From the NCBI GenBank assembly GCA_934294965.1, contig CAKRAM010000143.1, positions 1 to 5,621 of the forward strand: 5,621 bases of DNA, in the 5' to 3' direction. Position 1 is the stretch's first letter, and each line of letters starts with the position of its first letter. Source of the stretch: an uncultured Clostridia bacterium (lineage in GTDB: Bacteria > Bacillota > Clostridia > Christensenellales > CAG-314). Under the pieces are notes generated by a model. That model did no database searches. It was not told where the DNA came from and worked only from the letters and a program-made list of their open reading frames with translations. A program made the position numbers and the translations under genes. Of this stretch, positions 1 to 5,243 are shown piece by piece.

Positions 1-814
1 CGCTTCCGCGCATGCTTTTGATAAACGCGCTTATCATATCGTAGTACATTCCCGTATCCACCGAGAGTGCCTTTTTTTGCATGGATTGCGCCGCTACGGT
101 TTTGGTTACGTGAATTGAACCGCTTGAATCCACATCTGTGGTAAGAACGGCAAGTTCCAGCGCGTTGTACGCCGAGCGCAAATCTCCGGCTGCCGTTTCG
201 GCAATGTAGACGGCGGCATCGTCGTCCAAAATTACCTGCTGACGGCACAAAACCGCGTCCTTTTTGACGGCAAGTTTTACGCCCTTGACTATGTCGCTTG
301 TGGTGAGAGGCTTAAACTCGAACACGCGGCAGCGAGAAACGATTGCCCTTGTCATTGCCACATATGGGTTTTCCGTTGTTGAGCCGATAAAGGTTATGTA
401 GCCCTTTTCGATTGCAGGCAAAACACAGTCGCTTTGAGCCTTGCTCCAACGGTGGCACTCGTCCAAAAGAAGATAGGTTTTTTGCCCGTAGGCGTTGAAA
501 CGCTTTGTGGCTTCGTCGATGATTTTTTTTGCGTCGGCAACACCGCTGCTGACGGCGTTCAACTTTTCAAAATGGCTGCCCGTCGTGTTGGCAATGATGT
601 TGGCAAGCGAGGTTTTGCCCGTTCCCGGTGCGCCCCAGAAAATGCAACTGCCAAGCCTATCCGCCTTTATTGCACGACACAAAAGCGAGCCGTCGTAAAT
701 AATGTGCGATTGCCCGATAAACTCCGACAAAACGTGCGGACGCATACGCTCCGCCAAAGGCACGTTGGTAAGTTTTTCCTGTTGAAATATTGAGTTTTGT
801 TCATATTGAGCCAT
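1..814 (-). CDS. rarA: RarA/MgsA-type replication-associated recombination AAA+ ATPase, C-terminal part missing at window edge
   Basis: The 271 visible residues are the N-terminal AAA+ core of RarA (MgsA/WRNIP1 family), a clamp-loader-like ATPase that acts in the cytoplasm at stalled or gapped replication forks. In order: the N-terminal family motif PLAERMRP (about 19-26) and FIGQ (32-35); Walker A GAPGTGKTS (61-69); Walker B LLLDECHRW (115-123) followed by SKAQSD; sensor-1 region GSTTENPY (144-151); the arginine-finger segment SRCRVFEF (160-167); a sensor-2-like AAGDLRSAYNALE; and the start of the C-terminal domain, YYDMISAFIKSMRGS, where the window ends. The family is usually about 420-450 residues, so roughly a third is missing. 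The Walker B segment has Cys where DEIHRF-type sequences usually have Ile. The ATG at 814 is the first possible start because an in-frame TAA lies at 826-824; no clear Shine-Dalgarno sequence precedes it. It is the last of three minus-strand genes. The family call is firm. Confidence 0.95.
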   Translation of the reverse strand, partial: MAQYEQNSIFQQEKLTNVPLAERMRPHVLSEFIGQSHIIYDGSLLCRAIKADRLGSCIFWGAPGTGKTSLANIIANTTGSHFEKLNAVSSGVADAKKIIDEATKRFNAYGQKTYLLLDECHRWSKAQSDCVLPAIEKGYITFIGSTTENPYVAMTRAIVSRCRVFEFKPLTTSDIVKGVKLAVKKDAVLCRQQVILDDDAAVYIAETAAGDLRSAYNALELAVLTTDVDSSGSIHVTKTVAAQSMQKKALSVDTGMYYDMISAFIKSMRGS

Positions 815-882
815 AGTAGCATTTTAGCATCATTGTGCATTTTTTGCAATGATTTGGGCGGATAATAAATAATAAATATTAA

Positions 883-911
883 ATTAGAAAACAAACGAGA
901 AAAGGCAACAA
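883..911 (-). promoter_or_regulatory. weak candidate promoter for rarA
   Basis: On the minus strand a TTGTTG hexamer (911-906) and a TCTAAT hexamer (888-883, one mismatch to TATAAT) are 17 bp apart, followed by a very AT-rich stretch. This would place the RNA start near 876, about 60 nt before the rarA ATG. The -35 match is poor and AT-rich DNA gives such matches by chance, so this is only a suggestion. Confidence 0.25.
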
Positions 912-986
912 ATTGAAAAAATACGCTGATTGCGCAATAAACTGCGGCACTTGGGTGCGGACTTAGCCACGAAAGTTCAAAGCGTG

Positions 987-1000
987 ACTGCCTAGGCAGT
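987..1000. repeat. perfect 14-bp palindrome ACTGCCTAGGCAGT
   Basis: The sequence equals its own reverse complement over 14 bp. It sits at the outer edge of the left inverted-repeat arm, so GGCAGT is read in both directions from its centre. On the minus strand, GGCAGT is followed by a CTTTGAAC segment that resembles the right arm (GGCAGTAGCAA then GCGTTTGAAC), suggesting a third, shorter copy of the arm at about 975-1000. Confidence 0.7.
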
Positions 1001-1019
1001 AGCAATTGCGTTTGCTCCC
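995..1019 (+). repeat. left arm of a 25-bp imperfect inverted repeat
   Basis: This arm starts GGCAGTAGCAATTGCGTTTG and ends CTCCC. Its partner at 1252-1276 on the other strand reads GGCAGTAGCAACAGCGTTTG and ends AACCC. The arms agree at 21 of 25 positions, the first 11 being identical, and enclose 282 bp in total. They could be ends of a small non-autonomous element or the base stem of a structured RNA. Confidence 0.65.
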
Positions 1020-1070
1020 ACCGCAAAAGTATGTAGCAACTCCGTCAAAATACATCGATTGCTATCGGTA
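1020..1070. repeat. 51-bp imperfect direct repeat, copy A
   Basis: This copy starts ACCGCAAAA and ends CTATCGGTA. Copy B is at 1286-1336 in the same orientation, 266 bp away. Both are 51 bp and share ACCGCAAAA, AGCAAC and most of the last 27 bp (23 of 27 identical), with small compensating indels between. Copy A lies inside the inverted-repeat pair, touching its left arm. Confidence 0.65.
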
Positions 1071-1124
1071 GTAGTTCAAAATTAACAATTCCACCACTTT
1101 ATTTAACTCGGGCGGCACGAGGTA

Positions 1125-1250
1125 TTTTAACGCCTTCACGGCTAACGCTGATTTTACGGCTTGTTTATGCGAGGCAAGCAACCGAACGCGTACCGCGGGC
1201 GTACATGAAGGGCGTAGAGCAAAGCCTAAATAGTCGTGAAAGCGTTAAAA
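1125..1250 (-). repeat. long hairpin: 20-bp stem around a 86-nt loop, possible structured RNA
   Basis: TTTTAACGCCTTCACG (1125-1140) and CGTGAAAGCGTTAAAA (1235-1250) are reverse complements except at one position. After one further mismatch, CTA (1142-1144) pairs with TAG (1231-1233). The 1134/1241 mismatch is C-A in plus-strand RNA but a G-U wobble in minus-strand RNA, the direction in which hemW and rarA are read, so 19 of 20 positions would pair. The loop contains further short complementary pieces, for example GCTTG/CAAGC on the minus strand. I do not recognise a known RNA family. Confidence 0.5.
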
Positions 1251-1251
1251 C

Positions 1252-1276
1252 GGGTTCAAACGCTGTTGCTACTGCC
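1252..1276 (-). repeat. right arm of the 25-bp imperfect inverted repeat
   Basis: This is the partner of 995-1019, reading from 1276 leftwards. It lies directly beside the inner stem (1231-1250), with only one base between them, so on a minus-strand RNA the two stems could stack. No target-site duplication is evident outside the arms: the flanks are a palindrome half on the left and CGTTAACC on the right. Confidence 0.65.
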
Positions 1277-1285
1277 CGTTAACCA

Positions 1286-1336
1286 ACCGCAAAAAATAAG
1301 CAACAATCAGTCCAAATACATCAGTTACTATCGGTA
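1286..1336. repeat. 51-bp imperfect direct repeat, copy B
   Basis: This is the counterpart of copy A (1020-1070). It lies outside the right inverted-repeat arm, separated from it by 9 bp, and between that arm and the hemW stop codon. Read on the minus strand, both copies are followed by a GGCAGT-type arm. The repeating unit may therefore be the 51-bp block plus an arm, not either piece alone. Confidence 0.65.
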
Positions 1337-1371
1337 CGACGGCACACAGTGTTTTACGCTGTGGCAACCAT

Positions 1372-2499
1372 CTAAGGATTTTCCTCATCAAAGTCCACCA
1401 AGTCGGCAAGAATTGAGTTGCAAACGTAAATTTTGTCGTCGGGAATACGCACCACGTCACCGTTAAACGATAACATTCCGAGATTAGCCAATCTTGTTGC
1501 CTGCGGAAAACGGGAGAAAAAGTCCACGCCGAAACGCTCGTAAAAACGGCTCAAAGAAAAGCCGCCCGAAAGGCGCAACGACAGCATGACAAATTCGCTT
1601 TGTTCGTCGCGAGCGGAAATAATTTCCGATTGCTCCACAGTATTAAACGACGAAACATAGGTTGAAACGTCGTACACGTTTCGATACCGCACGTTGCCCA
1701 CAAAACCGCTCGCAGACGGTCCGAAACCGTAGTACCTGCCTTCCTGCCAGTAGTTGAGATTATGGCGGCAGGCGTAGCCGCTTTTTGCAAAATTGGAAAT
1801 TTCGTACCGGGTGAATCCGCTTGTGGAAAGTTTGGCGCAGGCGTAGTCGTACAAATCGGCAAGTTCGTCCTCGGTGTGCGGAAAATGCGTTTGGCAGTAG
1901 TCGGCAAACGGCGTGTCCGGGTGAACTTCCAGCGCGTACACCGAAACGTGCGTAAGCGGCAAAGTGCTCACCACATCCACCGAGTGACAAAAGTCCGCTG
2001 AACTTTCCGGCAAGCCTAAAATCAAATCGGCGTTGACGTTGGTTATGCCGTGTTTGCGGCAAGTGTCCAAAGCCGACAAAAAAACGTCAAAATCGTGAAG
2101 TCGACCGATGGCTTTCAGGGTGCCGTCGTTTACGCTTTGCAAACCGAAACTGACACGATTGACACCGACGTTTACCAGCGCATCGAACAATTCGGCGGAA
2201 ACACTTTCCGGATTGCACTCCAACGTAATTTCAGAAACGGCGGACAAATCGAACTTGTTTTTGAGAGCGGAAAAAATGCGACTTATATTTTGGACGCCCA
2301 AAACCGACGGAGTGCCGCCTCCCAAAAATATGGTGGAAATTTTGTTATCGCCGCCTAGCTTTGCCGAAGCGATTTCCTGCTCCAAACGAGTGAGGTATGC
2401 CGAAATCAAATCGGAATTTACGCACGAAGAAAAAGCGCAGTACTTGCACCGCGCTTTGCAAAACGGAACGTGAACGTAAATTGCAGGATAATTATTCAT
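1372..2499 (-). CDS. hemW: HemW, radical SAM heme chaperone (formerly called oxygen-independent coproporphyrinogen III oxidase-like)
   Basis: This 375-residue cytoplasmic protein is of the radical SAM HemN/HemW family. HemW binds heme and a 4Fe-4S cluster and is thought to deliver heme to target proteins; it does not oxidise coproporphyrinogen. The cluster motif is CKARCKYCAF (Cys14, Cys18, Cys21, then Phe23). It lacks the fourth Cys (CxxxCxxCxC) of true HemN, which supports HemW. SAM-site motifs follow: GGGTP (60-64), ECNPE (94-98), NRVSFGLQS (114-122) and DLILGLPE (158-165). The family block YEISNFAKSGYACRHNLNYW is at 232-251, and the rest is the HemN C-terminal domain. Length is normal. 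The ATG at 2499 is the only plausible start, since an in-frame TGA lies shortly upstream. The RBS is poor (GGTGGG only 2 nt from the ATG), and an upstream 54-codon open frame overlaps the start by 8 nt. Confidence 0.95.
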   Translation of the reverse strand: MNNYPAIYVHVPFCKARCKYCAFSSCVNSDLISAYLTRLEQEIASAKLGGDNKISTIFLGGGTPSVLGVQNISRIFSALKNKFDLSAVSEITLECNPESVSAELFDALVNVGVNRVSFGLQSVNDGTLKAIGRLHDFDVFLSALDTCRKHGITNVNADLILGLPESSADFCHSVDVVSTLPLTHVSVYALEVHPDTPFADYCQTHFPHTEDELADLYDYACAKLSTSGFTRYEISNFAKSGYACRHNLNYWQEGRYYGFGPSASGFVGNVRYRNVYDVSTYVSSFNTVEQSEIISARDEQSEFVMLSLRLSGGFSLSRFYERFGVDFFSRFPQATRLANLGMLSFNGDVVRIPDDKIYVCNSILADLVDFDEENP

Positions 2500-2656
2500 A
2501 GCCCACCATGGTAATTTGTATCACTTCGCCGCCTAAAGCAGGAGTGTGGGATTCGTAGACACAACAAAAATTTGAACTCGCTTTTCCGATTGCGACTATT
2601 GTGGCAAAATATCTTTGCGCATAACGACGGTCTTGCGTGCAATCGATCGAACACAA
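2492..2656 (-). other. 54-codon open frame overlapping the hemW start; unidentified small gene or gene remnant
   Basis: The frame runs from a TAA at 2659-2657 to a TAA at 2494-2492 and shares 8 nt (ATGAATAA) with the hemW start. The only usable start near its beginning is TTG at 2656, without a visible ribosome binding site. The residues read like protein rather than random sequence, for example DRRYAQRYFATIVAIGKASS and, at the end, LGGEVIQITMVGYE. I recognise no family. It may be the C-terminal remnant of a decayed gene, a genuine small gene that couples translation into hemW (whose own RBS is weak), or chance. The 28-bp tandem repeat ends 9 bp upstream of the TTG. Confidence 0.2.
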
Positions 2657-2664
2657 TTAACGAC

Positions 2665-2720
2665 TTTATCGACAGGAGAACGTTTGTACAAATTTATCGA
2701 CAGGAAATTGTTTGTACAAA
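2665..2720. repeat. 28-bp tandem duplication carrying TTTGTACAAA palindromes
   Basis: Two adjacent units (2665-2692 and 2693-2720) both begin TTTATCGACAGGA and end GTTTGTACAAA-like, differing at only a few central bases. Each ends with the perfect 10-bp palindrome TTTGTACAAA (2683-2692 and 2711-2720, centres 28 bp apart). A different perfect palindrome, AAACATGTTT, follows at 2729-2738. The cluster lies upstream of hemW and of the small open frame on the minus strand, so it could be a repeated operator; a replication-slippage duplication is the plain alternative. Confidence 0.75.
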
Positions 2721-2919
2721 TGCTCAAAAAACATGTTTGCCACAATCAACACGAATTGCAAATTGCTCATAATAAACTATTATGCGTGTAATAGTATTTT
2801 GTTTTTGTGCGATTTCTGATACAATTCGCCCATTTTTGCGTAACTTTACGCGTTTTTGGACGAATCGCTCACGGTCAAGTAATTGTCGCAAAACACGCAA
2901 GACAAGGGGCAAACACTAA

Positions 2920-2947
2920 ATCATACTTTTTTTGCTTTCTATCACAA
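2920..2947 (-). promoter_or_regulatory. weak candidate promoter in the lepA-hemW spacer
   Basis: On the minus strand TTGTGA (2947-2942) is 16 bp from TATGAT (2925-2920, one mismatch to the sigma-A -10 consensus). It would start a transcript near 2913, giving a leader of about 400 nt to hemW that includes the small open frames and the 28-bp repeats. The upstream box overlaps one of the TTTCAAA repeat copies. Support is only the hexamer match. Confidence 0.25.
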
Positions 2948-3162
2948 AACTGCTTTCAAATACCCAAAACCACACGACTGCTTTCAAAGCGTTGTTGCAA
3001 ATTGAATGCACGACTGCGCTTATAATGCTTTCCGAGTGTTGAGTTTTACAACATGATTGTCAATAGTACAACCTGCCTCGGGTAAACCGACACTCCCAAG
3101 CAGCGACACAAAAATTGCCTAATCGATAACAATAATTGTGCGCCACAAGTCGGTTTCAAAGC
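2943..3162. repeat. three copies of a roughly 20-bp motif with core TTTCAAA
   Basis: Copies are at 2943-2962 (CACAAAACTGCTTTCAAATA), 2971-2990 (CACACGACTGCTTTCAAAGC) and 3144-3162 (CACAAGTCGGTTTCAAAGC). The first two share ACTGCTTTCAAA exactly and are 28 bp apart. A fourth, shorter relative, CACGAAAGTTCAAAGCG, lies in the other spacer at 968-984. The motif thus recurs in both spacers and is not seen in the genes. Confidence 0.55.
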
Positions 3163-3217
3163 AAATTGAGGCTTCCGAAATTACACAATTCCCACACAAA
3201 TGCAGGCTGCGTTTACA

Positions 3218-5017
3218 CTACTCGTCTATCTTCAAAATGGACATGAATGCTTCGCTGGGAACGCTTACCGAACCGACTTGACGCATACGTTTTTTGCCCT
3301 CTTTTTGCTTTTCCAGCAACTTCTTTTTGCGGGTGATATCGCCTCCGTAGCACTTTGCCAAAACGTCTTTGCGGAGTGCTTTTACCGTTTCGCGCGCAAT
3401 AATTTTGTTGCCGATTGCCGCCTGAATGGGAATTTCGAACATTTGGCGAGGGATTGCGTCTTTAAGTTTTTCGGCAATCTGTCTGCCTCGAGCGTATGCC
3501 CTTTCCTCGTTGACGATGATGGAGAGTGCATCGCATACCTCGCCGTTAAGCAGCATATCCATGCGGACGAGTTTGCCCGTAACGTAGCCTTTAAGTTCAT
3601 AGTCCAAACTTGCGTATCCGCGTGTGCGAGATTTTAGCGTGTCGAAAAAGTTATAGATGATTTCGTTAAGCGGAATGTCGTAAGTCAATTTGACGCGCTT
3701 TGTGTCCAGATAGGTCATATCGATAAACGTGCCGCGTTTATCCTGGCACAGCCCCATAACGTCGCCGACGTACTCAGGCGGGCAAAACACCTCTGCCGAA
3801 ACTATGGGTTCTTCGATATGCTCTATTGCCGTTACGGGCGGAAGTTTTGTAGGGTTATCTATCATCAGTTCTTCGCCTTGTGTGGTGAAAACTTTGTAAA
3901 CTACGCTGGGCGCGGTGGTTACCAAGTCCAAATCGAACTCACGCTCCAAGCGTTCTTGAATGATTTCCATATGAAGCAGCCCCAAAAATCCACAACGGAA
4001 ACCGAAGCCCAATGCTACCGACGTGTCCGGTTCGTAGGACAATGCCGCGTCGTTGAGTTTGAGTTTTTCCAATGCGTCTTTAAGGTCGTTGTACTTGCTA
4101 CCGTCGGCGGGGAAAATGCCGCAAAAGACCATAGGTTTTACTTCCTTGTAGCCCTTTAGTTGGCTTGCGCACGGGCGGTCGGCTTCGGTTATGGTGTCGC
4201 CCACTTTTGTGTCCGAAACGGTTTTGATGCTGGCGCAAACGTAGCCGACGTCGCCTGCGGTAAGTTCGGCAACCGGCTGCATGCTCGGAGCAAAAATTCC
4301 CACTTCGGTAACGTCGAATGTTTTGCCGGGAGTTTCGAACATCTTTATTTTGCTACCCACTTTCACACTGCCCTGCATTATGCGCGTGAAAATGATAACG
4401 CCCTTGTAGTTATCGTACTGGCAGTCGAAAATCAACGCTTGAAGGGGCGCGGTTTCGTCGCCTTTCGGAGGAGGAACCAAATCCACGACGGCGTCCAAAA
4501 CGTCTTTGATGTTCAAACCTTCTTTTGCCGAAACCAGCGGCGCAGAGGAAGTGTCCAAGCCGATCGCGTCCTCAATTTCCTTTTTTGCGCCATCGATATC
4601 CGCCGAAGGCAAATCGATTTTGTTGATTACCGGAATAATTTCCAAGTCGTTTTCCAGCGCCAAATAGCAGTTGGCAAGCGTTTGAGCCTCCACTCCTTGC
4701 GACGCGTCCACCACCAATAGAGCGCCTTCGCATGCGGCAAGCGAACGGGATACTTCGTAGTTGAAGTCCACGTGACCGGGAGTGTCGATCAGGTTAAGTT
4801 CGTAGTCCACTCCGCCCTTAGTATAAGTCATACGAACGGGCGTCAACTTGATGGTTATGCCGCGTTCGCGTTCTATATCCATCGAATCCAGCAACTGATT
4901 TTCCATATCGCGCTTGGCCACCTGCCCCGTGTATTCCATAAGGCGGTCGGCAAGGGTGCTTTTGCCGTGGTCGATGTGAGCAATTATACAAAAATTGCGA
5001 GTATTGTTTTTAGACAT
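3218..5017 (-). CDS. lepA: LepA, elongation factor 4 (ribosome back-translocase GTPase)
   Basis: This is a complete 599-residue translational GTPase of the LepA/EF4 family, which binds the ribosome and is implicated in back-translocation and in 30S subunit assembly. The G domain has all motifs: G1 AHIDHGKST (13-21), G2 with ERERGITIK (49-57), G3 DTPGH (78-82, with the catalytic-type His82), G4 NKID (132-135) and G5 SAK (163-165). EF-G-like domains II, III and V follow, for example GFGFRCGFLGLLHMEI in domain III. The LepA-specific C-terminal domain includes CYGGDITRKKKLLEKQKEGK and ends VPSEAFMSILKIDE. Domain IV of EF-G is absent, as expected. Length matches the family (about 600). The ATG at 5017 has a good SD (GGAG, 6 nt upstream) and a strong promoter behind it. 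The stop is TAG. Identification is essentially certain. Confidence 0.99.
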   Translation of the reverse strand: MSKNNTRNFCIIAHIDHGKSTLADRLMEYTGQVAKRDMENQLLDSMDIERERGITIKLTPVRMTYTKGGVDYELNLIDTPGHVDFNYEVSRSLAACEGALLVVDASQGVEAQTLANCYLALENDLEIIPVINKIDLPSADIDGAKKEIEDAIGLDTSSAPLVSAKEGLNIKDVLDAVVDLVPPPKGDETAPLQALIFDCQYDNYKGVIIFTRIMQGSVKVGSKIKMFETPGKTFDVTEVGIFAPSMQPVAELTAGDVGYVCASIKTVSDTKVGDTITEADRPCASQLKGYKEVKPMVFCGIFPADGSKYNDLKDALEKLKLNDAALSYEPDTSVALGFGFRCGFLGLLHMEIIQERLEREFDLDLVTTAPSVVYKVFTTQGEELMIDNPTKLPPVTAIEHIEEPIVSAEVFCPPEYVGDVMGLCQDKRGTFIDMTYLDTKRVKLTYDIPLNEIIYNFFDTLKSRTRGYASLDYELKGYVTGKLVRMDMLLNGEVCDALSIIVNEERAYARGRQIAEKLKDAIPRQMFEIPIQAAIGNKIIARETVKALRKDVLAKCYGGDITRKKKLLEKQKEGKKRMRQVGSVSVPSEAFMSILKIDE

Positions 5018-5022
5018 GCGAT

Positions 5023-5028
5023 TCTCCG
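5023..5028 (-). promoter_or_regulatory. lepA ribosome binding site
   Basis: On the minus strand CGGAGA lies 5 nt before the ATG at 5017 (GGAG plus AATCGC to the start). It fixes the lepA start and shows that this genome uses the usual Shine-Dalgarno mode, in contrast to the weak sites of hemW and rarA. Confidence 0.8.
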
Positions 5029-5045
5029 CGTACTGTTTTTTTTAG

Positions 5046-5074
5046 ATTATACTAAAATTTGCGTTTTTTGTCTA
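5046..5074 (-). promoter_or_regulatory. sigma-A type promoter of lepA
   Basis: On the minus strand the -35 box TAGACA (5074-5069, one mismatch to TTGACA) and the -10 box TATAAT (5051-5046, perfect) are separated by exactly 17 bp of AT-rich DNA. The predicted RNA start near 5039 gives a short leader of about 22 nt that holds the ribosome binding site. The transcript could continue into hemW and rarA, as no terminator is visible. Confidence 0.8.
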
Positions 5075-5114
5075 GAATGTTACGGGCGTTTTCCGTCTTT
5101 TTGCAAGGAAAACA

Positions 5115-5143
5115 TTGCAATTTTAATAGTCGTGCTATATAAT
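5115..5143 (+). promoter_or_regulatory. sigma-A type promoter of the divergent phosphodiesterase gene
   Basis: TTGCAA (5115-5120, 4 of 6 to the -35 consensus) and TATAAT (5138-5143, perfect -10) are 17 bp apart, with an AT-rich surround. The RNA start would be near 5150, about 94 nt before the preferred ATG at 5244 or 37 nt before the alternative ATG at 5187. It points away from the lepA promoter; the two -10 boxes are about 90 bp apart. Confidence 0.75.
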
Positions 5144-5232
5144 AAAATTATTATGCATAAATAATGAGCCGATTTGCGCGTCAATAATGAAATTTGACGG
5201 CAAGCAAATGCCCTATTTGCGCAAGGCTTTTG

Positions 5233-5239
5233 AAGGTGA
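5233..5239 (+). promoter_or_regulatory. ribosome binding site that decides the start of the phosphodiesterase gene
   Basis: AAGGTGA, complementary over AGGTGA to the usual 16S 3' end, lies 4 nt before the ATG at 5244. The in-frame ATG 19 codons earlier (5187) has nothing similar in front of it. Confidence 0.6.
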
Positions 5240-5243
5240 AAAT

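Larger units (their letters stand above)
815..1371. other. 557-bp spacer between hemW and rarA, without a recognisable gene but rich in repeats
   Basis: No protein family is recognisable on either strand. The right part (about 960-1340) contains an inverted-repeat pair, an inner hairpin stem, a direct repeat and a palindrome, listed separately. The left part (815-960) is AT-rich and would hold the rarA leader, including a possible small bulged hairpin at 831-851. A minus-strand open frame without ATG runs from 1244 to 1062 (60 residues, ending ELLILNYYR); it overlaps the repeats and I do not call it a gene. A hairpin at 1342-1365, just after the hemW stop, has a bulge and no T-tract, so it is not a convincing terminator. 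Confidence 0.7.
2500..3217. other. 718-bp spacer between lepA and hemW, with repeats and possible gene remnants
   Basis: This is an unusually long gap for neighbouring housekeeping genes on the same strand. It holds a tandem 28-bp duplication, copies of a TTCAAAGC-ending motif, an AT-rich 7-bp hairpin (ACTATTA 2776-2782 with TAATAGT 2789-2795) and two short minus-strand open frames (2656-2492 and 2912-2724). The 62-codon frame at 2912-2724 begins with TTG, lacks a clear RBS and includes a segment, VSEIAQKQNTITRIIVYYE, faintly like a helix-turn-helix; I do not call it a gene. No tRNA, rRNA or terminator with a T-tract was found after the lepA stop. Confidence 0.7.

Noticed and set aside
434..793. 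Plus-strand open frame of 119 residues opposite rarA
   Set aside because: It lies antisense to the Walker A/B coding region of rarA and shows no recognisable motif.
1252..1265. GGGTTCAAAC as a tRNA or tmRNA T-arm
   Set aside because: The flanking bases do not form the 5-bp T-stem, and no acceptor or anticodon arm fits around it.
1342..1365. Hairpin after the hemW stop as an intrinsic terminator
   Set aside because: The stem is short with a bulge and no T-tract follows on the minus strand.
2677..2692. GAACGTTTGTAC as a LexA/DinR box
   Set aside because: It departs from the GAAC-N4-GTTC core, and the palindromes here are centred on a different sequence.
2665..2720. Possible mini-CRISPR, because of the 28-bp repeat length
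   Set aside because: The two units are directly adjacent with no spacer, only two exist, and there are no cas genes in the window.
2776..2795. Hairpin ACTATTA/TAATAGT followed by T-rich sequence as a plus-strand terminator
   Set aside because: The stem is only 7 bp and almost all A-T, and no plus-strand gene lies upstream of it.
3119..3217. Open frame continuing 32 codons past the lepA TAG
   Set aside because: LepA ends at the family's usual C-terminus (SILKIDE), so read-through is not needed, and the extension has no recognisable motif.
4160..4720. Long plus-strand open frame (186 residues) within lepA
   Set aside because: It is entirely antisense to the conserved lepA G-domain region, has no family features, and is explained as a shadow of lepA codon use.
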